From an uncultured Eubacterium sp. (lineage in GTDB: Bacteria; Bacillota; Clostridia; Lachnospirales; Lachnospiraceae), in assembly GCA_947089855.1 (NCBI GenBank), contig CAMUML010000010.1, positions 1-64,000 of the forward strand: DNA of 64,000 bases, written 5' to 3'. Position 1 is the stretch's first letter; the number at the start of each line of letters is the position of its first letter. The position numbers were made by a program, and so were the translations under genes. Under the pieces are notes generated by a model. The model ran no database searches. It had not been told where the DNA came from and saw only the letters and a program-made list of their open reading frames with translations. Below, piece after piece: positions 53,485-61,455 of this stretch.

Positions 53485-53701
53485 GATGCAATTCGGTTTG
53501 GGGTAGGTGATTTTTGAGTGTTGAGCAAGCGTTATACGCTATAGGAGGGGGCTTGGACGCTGGCTGCGCGGGAGGTGGATGCAGCGTCCGGGAGTCCATA
53601 AAAAGCATGAAACAAGCGCCCGGGAGTCCCCAAAAAGCATTTGAATACATCCTGTTCAGAAGCTCCAATTACACCAAAGCACTACAGAAAGGGCAAACAT
53701 T
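53485..53701. other. Intergenic region with imperfect direct repeat
   Basis: No supported gene. AGCG(T/C)CCGGGAGTCC..AAAAAGCAT occurs twice (53583-53608 and 53615-53640, 32 bases apart). An ORF of 63 codons across it overlaps the next gene and has unconvincing composition. The end holds AGAAAGGGCAAACATT, the ribosome site of the next gene. Confidence 0.5.
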
Positions 53702-54721
53702 ATGAAATATATAAAAACACAAGAAGCAGCCGGCCATATCCTTTGCCACGATGTTACGCAGATCATTAAAGGGGTTTCGAAAGGAGCCAGGTTCCGTAAA
53801 GGGCATGTCATTACGGAGGAAGATATTCCGGTTTTGCTGCGTTTGGGGAAAGATCATATTTATATATGGGAAAATGATGAAACGATGCTCCATGAAAATG
53901 ACGCTGCCCAGATCCTGTATGAAATCTGTGCAAACAGCCATATGCGCCCATCGGAGGTCAAAGAGGGGAAGATCGAACTGATCGCAGAATGCGACGGGCT
54001 GTTGAAAATTGACAGCGCCCGGCTTGAGAAAGTGAATGCGCTTGGTGAAATGATGATTGCCAGCCGCCACGGGAATTTTCCGGTAAAGAAAGGGGATATA
54101 CTTGCAGGTATGCGGGTGATCCCGCTTGTAATAGAAAAGGAAAAAATGCGGCGTGCCAGGCAGGTGGCTGGGGATACGCCGATCTTTGAGCTGAAGCCAT
54201 TTTTGAAAATGTCGGCGGGGATTGTGACGACTGGAAACGAGGTCTATTATGGGAGGATTACAGATACGTTTACACCAGTGGTAGAAGATAAACTTTCGGA
54301 ATATGGCGTAGAAATTATGGGGCATGAGATGAGCGACGATAGCCCGCAGCATATTGCAGCGGCTATCCAAAGCCTGCTGCAAAAAGGTGCAGGTATGGTG
54401 GTTTGCACTGGTGGAATGAGTGTAGATCCAGATGATAAAACACCGGCGGCTATCCGCAGCGCGGCTGCGTCTGTAGTATCTTATGGCGCGCCTGTGCTGC
54501 CAGGGGCTATGTTTATGTTGGCGTATGATAAAAGCGGTATTCCAATTATGGGCCTGCCAGGCTGTGTGATGTATGCAAAGCGCACGGTTTTTGATTTGGT
54601 GCTTCCACGGATTATGGCTGGGGACCGGTTGGAAAAGGGGGATTTTGACTGTTGGGGGGAAGGAGGGCTGTGCCTGAACTGTCCAGTTTGTACGTTTCCG
54701 AATTGTGGCTTTGGAAAGTAG
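53702..54721 (+). CDS. MoeA-like molybdopterin-binding protein
   Basis: A 339-aa protein with the MoeA/MogA-type molybdopterin-binding domain at about 170-310 (GIVTTGNEVYYGRITDTFTP, DDSPQHIAAAIQSLLQKGAGMVVCTGGMSVDPDD, GAPVLPGAMFML, IMGLPGCVMYAK). The N-terminal half resembles the MoeA frame but is shorter than the full 400-aa enzyme. The C-terminus ends in a cysteine cluster CLNCPVCTFPNCGFGK, unusual for MoeA, which might bind metal or be a redox or sulfur-transfer site. It probably inserts or handles molybdenum for hydroxylases. Confidence 0.88.
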   Translation: MKYIKTQEAAGHILCHDVTQIIKGVSKGARFRKGHVITEEDIPVLLRLGKDHIYIWENDETMLHENDAAQILYEICANSHMRPSEVKEGKIELIAECDGLLKIDSARLEKVNALGEMMIASRHGNFPVKKGDILAGMRVIPLVIEKEKMRRARQVAGDTPIFELKPFLKMSAGIVTTGNEVYYGRITDTFTPVVEDKLSEYGVEIMGHEMSDDSPQHIAAAIQSLLQKGAGMVVCTGGMSVDPDDKTPAAIRSAAASVVSYGAPVLPGAMFMLAYDKSGIPIMGLPGCVMYAKRTVFDLVLPRIMAGDRLEKGDFDCWGEGGLCLNCPVCTFPNCGFGK

Positions 54722-54773
54722 CAAAACGGATGGCAGGTAAGCGGCTACATAATAAGGAAGGTGGTGCAGCATA

Positions 54774-56105
54774 ATGTGTGGTATGCGGGACTTTGATTTC
54801 TACCAGGCAGTTAAAAATTTAAACCCGGATGCAAAAAATATGGTGGCAACTTGTTTGGGCGGGGCATGCCAAGGTATGAAAGCGTTATTTTCAGATGGCA
54901 GGGGCATAGGGTGGCAGTCGCCGTTTCCTAGCGGCAAAGGGATAAGGTGGCAAAAGGGCCAGCTAGACGATGGAGCCGGATGGGAACCCCAAGTGCATAG
55001 GTTGCTGGGTGATGAAACCGGTTGGGAGCCAAGAATGCGGGGCTTGCCAGAGGATGGAACCAAATGTGGCTTCGATGCGCAGGAATTGCCGGATGATGGA
55101 ACCAAATGTGGCTTCGATGCGCAGGAATTGCCGGATGATGGAACCAAATGTGGCTTCGATGCGCAGGAATTGCCGGATGATGGAACTAAGCTTGGCCCTC
55201 ATATACTTGGATGTGCTGGTGGGAAGGCTGTGCGGTTGGCCGAAGTGTCAAAAACCGGAATTTATGGATCGCAGATGGACACTGTTTTTTGTGAAATGCT
55301 GGCTGGGGAAGCTGAAATTGTAATCTGTGGGGGTGGCCATGTGTCGGTTCCGGTGATTCAGATCGGGAGGATGCTGGGGTGCCAGGTGACAGTGTTGGAA
55401 GACCGTGCGGAGTTTGCAGGGCATGCCAGGCAGGCTGGGGCTTCGGAAGTTATTTGCAGGCCTTTTGAACAGGGGCTGGAAACGATTGCGGGCGGCAAAA
55501 ATGTGTATTTTATCATTGTTACGAGGGGGCACCGTTATGACCAGATTTGCCTGGAGCGCATTGCGAAAAAGGAGCATGCCTATATTGGCATGATGGGAAG
55601 CAGGAAGCGGACAGCGGCTGTCAAGCAGGCGCTTATTGAAAATGGTGCAGATGCAGATGTAATCAACCGTGTTTATACGCCGATTGGTCTGGAGATCGGG
55701 GCCAGGACGCCGGAGGAAATTGCAGTTGCTGTTATGGCACAGCTGATCCAGGTTAAAAATAAAAATCCAGGCAGTGGATTCCCGCAAGGGATGCTGGATG
55801 CTATTTTGGATGAAAAACGGGCGGCAGGGCGGAAAGTGTTGGCGACGATTATAAGCCGGACAGGTTCTGCGCCGCGTGAAGTTGGTACGAAAATGCTGGT
55901 ATTGGCGGATGGAAGCTGTATTGGCACAATTGGCGGCGGCTGTGCGGAAGCAAAAATCTTACAAAAAGCACAGCATTTGCTGGAAGATGGGGTGAAGAAG
56001 TTCCAATTATGCCAAGTGGATATGACCGGAAGGGAAGCAGAGGAAGAAGGCATGGTATGTGGTGGGGCCATTGAGGTAATGCTGGAAGTTCTTGGCATGG
56101 AGTAA
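54774..56105 (+). CDS. XdhC-family protein with expanded linker
   Basis: A 443-aa maturation factor for molybdenum hydroxylases. About 1-45 is a short Cys-containing N-terminus. About 46-145 is a low-complexity insert with three exact-looking 14-aa repeats. About 180-320 is the Rossmann XdhC_C domain (AEIVICGGGHVSVPVIQIGRMLG, RGHRYDQICLERI, YIGMMGSRKR). About 325-440 is the XdhC/CoxI domain (GRKVLATIISRTGSAPREVGTKMLV, GTIGGGCAEAKI, EEEGMVCGGAIEVMLE). The order, Rossmann before CoxI, is that of the EF2563-type selenium-dependent hydroxylase system proteins. XdhC delivers sulfurated cofactor. AAGGAAGGTGGTGCAGCATA precedes the ATG. Confidence 0.9.
   Translation: MCGMRDFDFYQAVKNLNPDAKNMVATCLGGACQGMKALFSDGRGIGWQSPFPSGKGIRWQKGQLDDGAGWEPQVHRLLGDETGWEPRMRGLPEDGTKCGFDAQELPDDGTKCGFDAQELPDDGTKCGFDAQELPDDGTKLGPHILGCAGGKAVRLAEVSKTGIYGSQMDTVFCEMLAGEAEIVICGGGHVSVPVIQIGRMLGCQVTVLEDRAEFAGHARQAGASEVICRPFEQGLETIAGGKNVYFIIVTRGHRYDQICLERIAKKEHAYIGMMGSRKRTAAVKQALIENGADADVINRVYTPIGLEIGARTPEEIAVAVMAQLIQVKNKNPGSGFPQGMLDAILDEKRAAGRKVLATIISRTGSAPREVGTKMLVLADGSCIGTIGGGCAEAKILQKAQHLLEDGVKKFQLCQVDMTGREAEEEGMVCGGAIEVMLEVLGME
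55053..55190 (+). repeat. 42-bp tandem repeat in XdhC-like gene
   Basis: Three consecutive 42-bp units starting at 55053, 55095 and 55137, plus a partial fourth, encode DGTKCGFDAQELPD. The copies are almost identical in DNA and each adds a cysteine to the linker. Degenerate relatives (DGAGWEPQVHRLL, DETGWEPRMRGLP) precede them. Confidence 0.92.
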
Positions 56106-56121
56106 ATCGTTACTTTTCACA

Positions 56122-56153
56122 CCCACGCCACGCACTCCGCTGCATGGCGTGGG
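56122..56153. other. Hairpin between XdhC-like and moaA
   Basis: CCCACGCCA pairs perfectly with TGGCGTGGG around a 14-base loop. No T-run follows, so it is either a weak terminator or a regulatory or RNA-stability hairpin in a polycistronic message. Confidence 0.5.
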
Positions 56154-56261
56154 CCAACAGATAAATTGCTTTTCGGCAGCTTTAAATGGACGGGGTTCTT
56201 TGCCCAGGTATGGGACTATGGAAATGAGTGTTTTATCGCTGGGAATGGGGCGGTAGGGGAT

Positions 56262-57290
56262 ATGGATGATAGATTTGGAAGGGGCATTGATTATATGCGG
56301 ATTTCGATTACAGACCGGTGTAATCTGAGATGCCGTTATTGTATGCCAGAAGGGATTTTGCCAGTTCCAAAGGCAGAAGTATTGTCTTTTGAAGAAATTG
56401 GGCGTATTTGTTGTGCTGCTGCAAAGGAAGGGGTACAAAAGATTAAAATTACAGGCGGCGAGCCGTTGGTACGCCAAGGCTGCGCGGGCCTGGTAGGAAT
56501 GCTGAAAAAGATTTCGGGGATTAAGCAGGTTACTATGACGACCAATGGTATCCTTTTGCAGGAATGCCTGCCGCAGCTTTTGGAAAATGGGCTGGATATG
56601 GTAAACATCAGCTTGGATACACTGCAGCCGCACATATACCAGGCGGTTACCGGAACAGATGGGCTTTCCCAAGTGTTGGCAGGTATTCGGCAGGCAGTGG
56701 GGGCAGGATTGAAAACAAAAGTTAACTGCGTGCTCTTAAAAGGGGTCAATGATAAGGAATGGGGGGATTTGATACAGCTTACCGTGCAGATGCCTTTGGA
56801 TGTGCGTTTTATAGAAATGATGCCGATTGGGCATGGGAAAGGTTATGAGCCTGTTTACAACGATGGGCTGTTGTACCAGATAAGGAAGCGGTGGCCTCAG
56901 CTGGAAAAAGATACAAGCATTCATGGAAATGGCCCGGCGGAATATTATAAAATACCAGGAGCAAAGGGCAGTATCGGGTTTATCAGTGCTATGCATGGAA
57001 AATTCTGCGGCAGCTGCAACCGGCTGCGTCTGACGTCAACGGGGAAGCTAAAGCCATGCCTTTGTTTTGAAGACAGTATTGACTTAATGCCTATCCTGCG
57101 TGGCCAGGAAGCTGGTATACCCCATCCGCCAGCCAAGACAAATCCGTTAGGCCCAGGAGGCCAGACGGCTCAGATGGAAGCGCTTTGTGCGGCTTTCCGC
57201 CAGGCTATCCAAAGGAAACCGCAAGGGCATTGTTTTGAAACGGCCGCACAAGTGACGGAAGCAAAACAGATGGTTCAAATCGGAGGTTAG
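56262..57290 (+). CDS. moaA: GTP 3',8-cyclase
   Basis: A 342-aa radical SAM enzyme for the first step of molybdopterin synthesis. The N-terminal cluster is TDRCNLRCRYCMPEG (C-x3-C-x2-C), then KITGGEPLVR and TMTTNGILL. The second cluster has CGSCNRLRLTSTGKLKPCLCF (about 245-265), and the C-terminal Gly-Gly needed for activity is present (QIGG). ATG 56262 matches the family start (DDRFGRGIDYMRIS) and has GGTAGGGGAT before it; the longer ORF back to 56166 is not family-like. I find no MoaC, MoaD or MoaE gene in the window. Confidence 0.95.
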   Translation: MDDRFGRGIDYMRISITDRCNLRCRYCMPEGILPVPKAEVLSFEEIGRICCAAAKEGVQKIKITGGEPLVRQGCAGLVGMLKKISGIKQVTMTTNGILLQECLPQLLENGLDMVNISLDTLQPHIYQAVTGTDGLSQVLAGIRQAVGAGLKTKVNCVLLKGVNDKEWGDLIQLTVQMPLDVRFIEMMPIGHGKGYEPVYNDGLLYQIRKRWPQLEKDTSIHGNGPAEYYKIPGAKGSIGFISAMHGKFCGSCNRLRLTSTGKLKPCLCFEDSIDLMPILRGQEAGIPHPPAKTNPLGPGGQTAQMEALCAAFRQAIQRKPQGHCFETAAQVTEAKQMVQIGG

Positions 57291-57305
57291 CAAAGGAGAA
57301 ACGTA

Positions 57306-58259
57306 TTGTTGGGAAAAATAATTGCGATATGTATCAGTGAGAAACGGGGTACACAAAAAAAAGAAACGGAAACTGCATGTTTAAAGCCTGGTTTTGGGAT
57401 AGAAGGCGATGCGCATGCGGGAAACTGGCACCGCCAGGTAAGTATGCTGTCCGTTGAAAAAATAACGGATTTTCAAAAAGCAGGCGCCCAGGTGGCATTC
57501 GGGGCGTTTGGGGAAAACTTGGTGGTGGAAGGGTTTGACCTGCGCACCGTGCCTGTTGGGACAAGGTTCCGGATAGGGGAAGCTGTTTTGGAGCTGACGC
57601 AGATTGGAAAAGAGTGCCACAGCCATTGTGAGATTTACAAGGCGATGGGCGACTGCATTATGCCGCGGGAAGGCGTATTTACCAAAGTAGTCAAGGGAGG
57701 CAGTATCCATGTGGGGATGGAAGTAGAAATGCTGCCGCTGGAAGAGAACCGGCCGTTTTCGGCGGCTGTGATTACACTGAGCGATAAAGGCGCCGCAGGG
57801 CAGCGGGAAGACCGCAGCGGCCCGTTGGCAGCGGGTATATTGGCCAGGCATGGCTATGAAGTGGTGGCACAAATGATCCTTCCAGACGGCCGGGAAGCGT
57901 TGGAACGGCAGTTGTGCCAGCTTGCTGACCAGCGGCAGGTCAATGTAGTGTTTACAACGGGCGGAACGGGGTTTTCACAGCGGGATGTTACGCCAGAGGC
58001 CACAGAGGCTGTCTGCGACCGGATGGCAAACGGGGTTGCAGATGCGGTCCGCCAGTATTCCCTTACAATTACAGGACGTGCAATGTTAAGCCGTGCCGTT
58101 TCTGGGATCCGGAAAAAAACACTGATCGTAAACCTACCGGGAAGCCCGAAAGCGGTAAAGGAAAGTTTGGAATATGTGCTTCCGCACATTGGGCATGGGC
58201 TTGGGATTTTGCGGGGCACAGACGGGGAGTGCGGGCAGGATATAAAAAGATGCCAGTAG
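57306..58259 (+). CDS. MOSC-MogA fusion protein
   Basis: A 317-aa fusion. About 1-145 is a MOSC domain (GIEGDAHAGNWHRQVSMLS, FGENLVVEGFDL, IGKECHSHCEIYKAMGDCIMPREGVF, with the conserved Cys). About 150-317 is MogA/MoaB-like (AAVITLSDKGAAGQREDRSGP, VNVVFTTGGTGFSQRDVTPEAT, LIVNLPGSPKAVKE). Such proteins adenylate molybdopterin and may carry sulfur. It starts with TTG (57306) behind AAAGGAGAAACGTA, 15 bases after moaA. This fusion is common in Clostridia. Confidence 0.92.
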   Translation: MLGKIIAICISEKRGTQKKETETACLKPGFGIEGDAHAGNWHRQVSMLSVEKITDFQKAGAQVAFGAFGENLVVEGFDLRTVPVGTRFRIGEAVLELTQIGKECHSHCEIYKAMGDCIMPREGVFTKVVKGGSIHVGMEVEMLPLEENRPFSAAVITLSDKGAAGQREDRSGPLAAGILARHGYEVVAQMILPDGREALERQLCQLADQRQVNVVFTTGGTGFSQRDVTPEATEAVCDRMANGVADAVRQYSLTITGRAMLSRAVSGIRKKTLIVNLPGSPKAVKESLEYVLPHIGHGLGILRGTDGECGQDIKRCQ

Positions 58260-58295
58260 AGTCAGTTAACATGTAGGAAACGGCAAGGCGAGGCA

Positions 58296-58366
58296 GGAAG
58301 GCCATTGACATAAAGTATCGGATAAAGGAAACGGGAAGGCCATTGATATAAAGTATAGGATAAAGG
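58296..58366 (+). repeat. 38-bp direct repeat upstream of modA
   Basis: GGAAGGCCATTGA(C/T)ATAAAGTAT..GATAAAGG occurs at 58296 and 58334, two copies 38 bases apart directly before the modA start. The second copy ends next to the ribosome site, so copy number could change translation. Confidence 0.85.
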
Positions 58367-58372
58367 CGGGAA

Positions 58373-59470
58373 ATGATTTTGAAAAAAAGGCTATTATCGT
58401 TATGGATTGCGGTTTTAACAGGCGGTGTACTGCTTTCCGCATGCGGCAGCAGCGCTGGCAGTAAAAATAGCGGCCAGCAAGGGGACGCAACGGCAGATGG
58501 TTCCGGTCATGCGGGACAGGCAGGAAAAACAGGCGGGCCAGATAACAATGCAGACGCAAAACAAGAAGACGTGCCGGATAATGATACGGGTGAAAAAAAG
58601 GCAGATGTGCCAGATAATGATACAGGTGAAAAAAAGGCAGATGTGCCGGATAATGATACAGGTACAAAAAAGGCGGGCGAACCAGATACAAGGCAAGACT
58701 TGGAGCCGGCAGAAATACAGGTATTTATAGCGGCAAGCTTACATATGGTTATGGAGGAGCTGGCGGAGAAGTTTTGTGAAATACACCCGCAGGTAGAAGT
58801 TACCTATAATGCAGACAGTTCCGGTACGCTGATGACGCAGATTCAAGAAGGTTATGCGTGTGACATTTTCTTTTCCGCAGCACAAAAACAAATGGACCAG
58901 TTGGAAGCAGATGGTTTGATACGGGAAGGGACTAGGGCCAATGTTGTGAATAACCAGGTAGTCGTTATTTCGAGAAAAGGCAGCGGGACAAAGGTTACCG
59001 GGCTTTCAGACATGCACAAGGCGGAAAGCATTGCACTGGCGGGCGGCAGCGTCCCAGTTGGTAAATATACAAGGCAGGCCCTGGTAAATTTGAACATACT
59101 GCAACAGGAAGGAGAACCAGCGGACATTACAACCAAGCAGGTATCGGATGCCCTAGGGGGCGTGGAAATCAGTGAACAGGATAATGTAAGCAAAGTCCTT
59201 TCTGCTGTTTTGGAAGGTTCCTGTGAGGTAGGGACGACTTATTATTCAGATACTTATGGATATGAAAAAGAACTGGACATTTTAGAAACAGTCGGTTATG
59301 ATTTGACAGGGAATGTGGTTTATCCGATTGCACTGGTGGTAAATGGGGAAGCGGCAGATGCACAAGAAAAAGCGGCGGAAGCGTTTTTGGAATATGTATT
59401 GTCAGAGGAAGCAAAAGAGGTATTCCAGGCGTATTATTTTGATACAGATATAAAAGAAAACAGTCAATAG
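58373..59470 (+). CDS. modA: Molybdate ABC transporter, binding lipoprotein
   Basis: A 365-aa lipoprotein. The signal sequence ends at lipobox LLSAC (Cys near 23), followed by a long Gly/Asp/Lys-rich linker (about 25-105) with three 12-aa repeats. The ModA domain runs from about 115 (IQVFIAASLHMVMEELAEKF, VTYNADSSGTLMTQIQEG, CDIFFSAAQKQMDQLE, SIALAGGSVPVGKYTRQAL, YPIALVVNG). It captures molybdate or tungstate outside the cell. The linker is longer than usual. It precedes modB by six bases (GTG frame) or 14 bases (ATG used here). Confidence 0.93.
   Translation: MILKKRLLSLWIAVLTGGVLLSACGSSAGSKNSGQQGDATADGSGHAGQAGKTGGPDNNADAKQEDVPDNDTGEKKADVPDNDTGEKKADVPDNDTGTKKAGEPDTRQDLEPAEIQVFIAASLHMVMEELAEKFCEIHPQVEVTYNADSSGTLMTQIQEGYACDIFFSAAQKQMDQLEADGLIREGTRANVVNNQVVVISRKGSGTKVTGLSDMHKAESIALAGGSVPVGKYTRQALVNLNILQQEGEPADITTKQVSDALGGVEISEQDNVSKVLSAVLEGSCEVGTTYYSDTYGYEKELDILETVGYDLTGNVVYPIALVVNGEAADAQEKAAEAFLEYVLSEEAKEVFQAYYFDTDIKENSQ
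58568..58675 (+). repeat. 36-bp tandem repeat in modA linker
   Basis: Three in-frame units at 58568, 58604 and 58640 encode DVPDNDTGEKKA, DVPDNDTGEKKA and DVPDNDTGTKKA. Confidence 0.92.
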
Positions 59471-59484
59471 CCAGGGTGGACCGG

Positions 59485-60189
59485 ATGGATAATATTATAG
59501 GTTTTTTGGAGTATATGGACTGGAGCCCGCTGTTAATTTCCCTAAAAACCGGTGTTGTGGCAACGGCTATTTCGTTCTTTTTGGGGATATTTGCCGCATG
59601 GCGCTCGATGAAAGCGCCAACAGGCAAACGGGCAATAGCCGATGGTATATTGACGCTTCCGATGGTGCTGCCTCCGACGGTAGCGGGCTTTTTCCTGTTG
59701 CTTTTATTTAGCAGGCGCAGGCCGCTTGGAATATTTTTGTATGAAAAATTTTCAATCAAGGTCGTCCAGTCTTGGCTTGGGTGTATCATTGCGGCAACGG
59801 TCATTGCATTCCCGCTGATGTACCGGAGTGCCAGGGCGGCGTTTGAACAGCTGGATGTGAACCTGATTTATGCCGGGCGCACGCTTGGGATGTCGGAAAC
59901 TAGGATATTTTTTCAGGTTGTAATCCCGGCTGCCTGGCCAGGTATCCTTTCTGGCACCATCCTGACATTTGCCAGGGCGCTGGGCGAATATGGCGCGACT
60001 TCTATGCTTGCCGGGAATATTCCAGGCAAGACGGGGACAATTTCACAGAAAATTGCAATGGTGATCCAGGATGGCGATTACCAGACGGCGGGTGTATGGA
60101 CATTGCTGGTTATATTAATCGCTTTTGTAATTATACTGTCCATGAACCTGGTATCTGGAAAAAAAGGGAATCAGGGGAAACGCTGGTAG
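59485..60189 (+). CDS. modB: Molybdate ABC transporter, permease
   Basis: A 234-aa membrane protein with five or six helices and the ABC-coupling EAA-like loop (AGRTLGMSETRIFFQVVIPAAWPGIL). The ModB hallmark ALGEYGATSMLAGNIPGKTGTI follows (about 165-190). It forms the membrane channel with ModC. ATG 59485 is chosen; an in-frame GTG nine bases earlier lacks spacing to CAGGGTGG. Confidence 0.94.
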   Translation: MDNIIGFLEYMDWSPLLISLKTGVVATAISFFLGIFAAWRSMKAPTGKRAIADGILTLPMVLPPTVAGFFLLLLFSRRRPLGIFLYEKFSIKVVQSWLGCIIAATVIAFPLMYRSARAAFEQLDVNLIYAGRTLGMSETRIFFQVVIPAAWPGILSGTILTFARALGEYGATSMLAGNIPGKTGTISQKIAMVIQDGDYQTAGVWTLLVILIAFVIILSMNLVSGKKGNQGKRW

Positions 60190-60318
60190 TAAAAAGAAAC
60201 GATAAGGAAAACAGGGGGAGATGGCAGTAAAAAGAAAAGGGAAGGAAAACGGGGAAAGATGGCAGTAAAAAGAAAAGGGAAGGAAAACAGGGGAAGCCGA
60301 CCGTAAAAAGAAAAGGGT
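60188..60318 (+). repeat. 38-bp tandem repeat between modB and modC
   Basis: Units AGTAAAAAGAAAAGGGAAGG followed by AAAACGGGGAAAGATGGC start at 60188, 60226 and 60264, with a partial fourth up to about 60318. The first includes the modB stop. The unit length is not a multiple of three. Each unit contains purine-rich AGGGAAGG sequence that could imitate a ribosome site. Confidence 0.9.
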
Positions 60319-60330
60319 GCAGGAAACAGC

Positions 60331-61440
60331 ATGGATATAGAAGTACAGATCAAGAAAAAACTGGGTTCCTTTTGCCTGGATATACAGTTTCAGCCCCAGG
60401 CTGCCCGTATCGGGATTTTGGGGGCATCCGGATGCGGAAAGAGCATGGCGCTGCGCAGCATTGCCGGGATTGAAACACCGGATGCGGGGTATATCCGCAT
60501 TGCAGGCAGGGTGCTGTATGATTCCAAGGCAAAACGGGATGTAAAACCGCAAAAGCGTGGGATTGGCTATTTATTTCAAAATTATGCGCTTTTTCCGACG
60601 ATGACGGCGGCACAAAATATTGCGGCAGGCATTCGGGGGTCAAGGGCAGAAAAAAAGAAGCGTGCCGAAGAAATGATCGCTAAATTCCATTTGGATGGCC
60701 TGGCGGGGCGCCTGCCGTCGGAATTGTCTGGCGGGCAGCAGCAGCGGGTTGCACTTGCACGGATTATGGCCAGCCAGCCCGAGGTAATCTTGCTGGATGA
60801 ACCATTTTCGGCATTGGATGTTTTTTTAAAAGACCAGCTGCAAAGGGAATTGGCAGGGATGTTGGCGGATTATCCAGGTATTATCATCCTGGTTTCCCAC
60901 AGCAGGGATGAAATCTACCGGTTTTGCCAGGAGCTTTTAATTATGGATCAAGGGAAAAACGTGATCTATGGCAAGACACAAGAAATATTTGACAATCCGG
61001 TCTACCGTGAAGCAGCAAGGCTGACTGGATGTAAAAATTTTTCAAAGATCAAGATGGCCGATGCGCATACCCTGGAAGCTTCCGACTGGGGGATTACCCT
61101 GCATGTAAAACAGGCAGTGCCCGCGCAGGCTTCCTGCATTGGCTACCGGGCGCATGATTTTATCCCAGCCTGGGGCAGCCGTCCCCAAAACAGCCTGCGG
61201 GTAACCGTGGCGCAGACGGCGCAGCTTCCGTTTGAACAAAACTTTTATTTGGAGCCGGAAGGCGCCGCGGCACAAAGGGGCGAGGTTATCTGCTGGTTTG
61301 CCCAGCGGGATGCCTTGCCGCAAATCAGGCAAAAAGGGATGCCGGACTATCTTGTTTTGCAGGAAGAAAAAATGATGTTTCTGCAGGATGCAGGGCATGG
61401 TGCTAACATAGCGGCACTTGAAAAGAAATCAATGCTATAA
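60331..61440 (+). CDS. modC: Molybdate ABC transporter, ATPase
   Basis: A 369-aa ATPase. It has Walker A GASGCGKSMALRSIAG (about 31-46), Q-loop GYLFQNYALFP, signature LSGGQQQRVALARI (about 127-140), Walker B VILLDEPFSALD and H-loop LVSHSRDE. A C-terminal TOBE-like domain (about 260-345) may bind molybdate. The start follows GCAGGAAACAGC, right after the tandem repeat. It ends 15 bases before the MATE gene start. Confidence 0.94.
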   Translation: MDIEVQIKKKLGSFCLDIQFQPQAARIGILGASGCGKSMALRSIAGIETPDAGYIRIAGRVLYDSKAKRDVKPQKRGIGYLFQNYALFPTMTAAQNIAAGIRGSRAEKKKRAEEMIAKFHLDGLAGRLPSELSGGQQQRVALARIMASQPEVILLDEPFSALDVFLKDQLQRELAGMLADYPGIIILVSHSRDEIYRFCQELLIMDQGKNVIYGKTQEIFDNPVYREAARLTGCKNFSKIKMADAHTLEASDWGITLHVKQAVPAQASCIGYRAHDFIPAWGSRPQNSLRVTVAQTAQLPFEQNFYLEPEGAAAQRGEVICWFAQRDALPQIRQKGMPDYLVLQEEKMMFLQDAGHGANIAALEKKSML

Positions 61441-61455
61441 TGGAGGGTAACGGAT

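Noticed and set aside
53514..53705. 63-codon frame between the MocA-like fusion and the MoeA-like gene
   Set aside because: Weak start, overlap with the MoeA-like start, and it spans an imperfect repeat; treated as non-coding.
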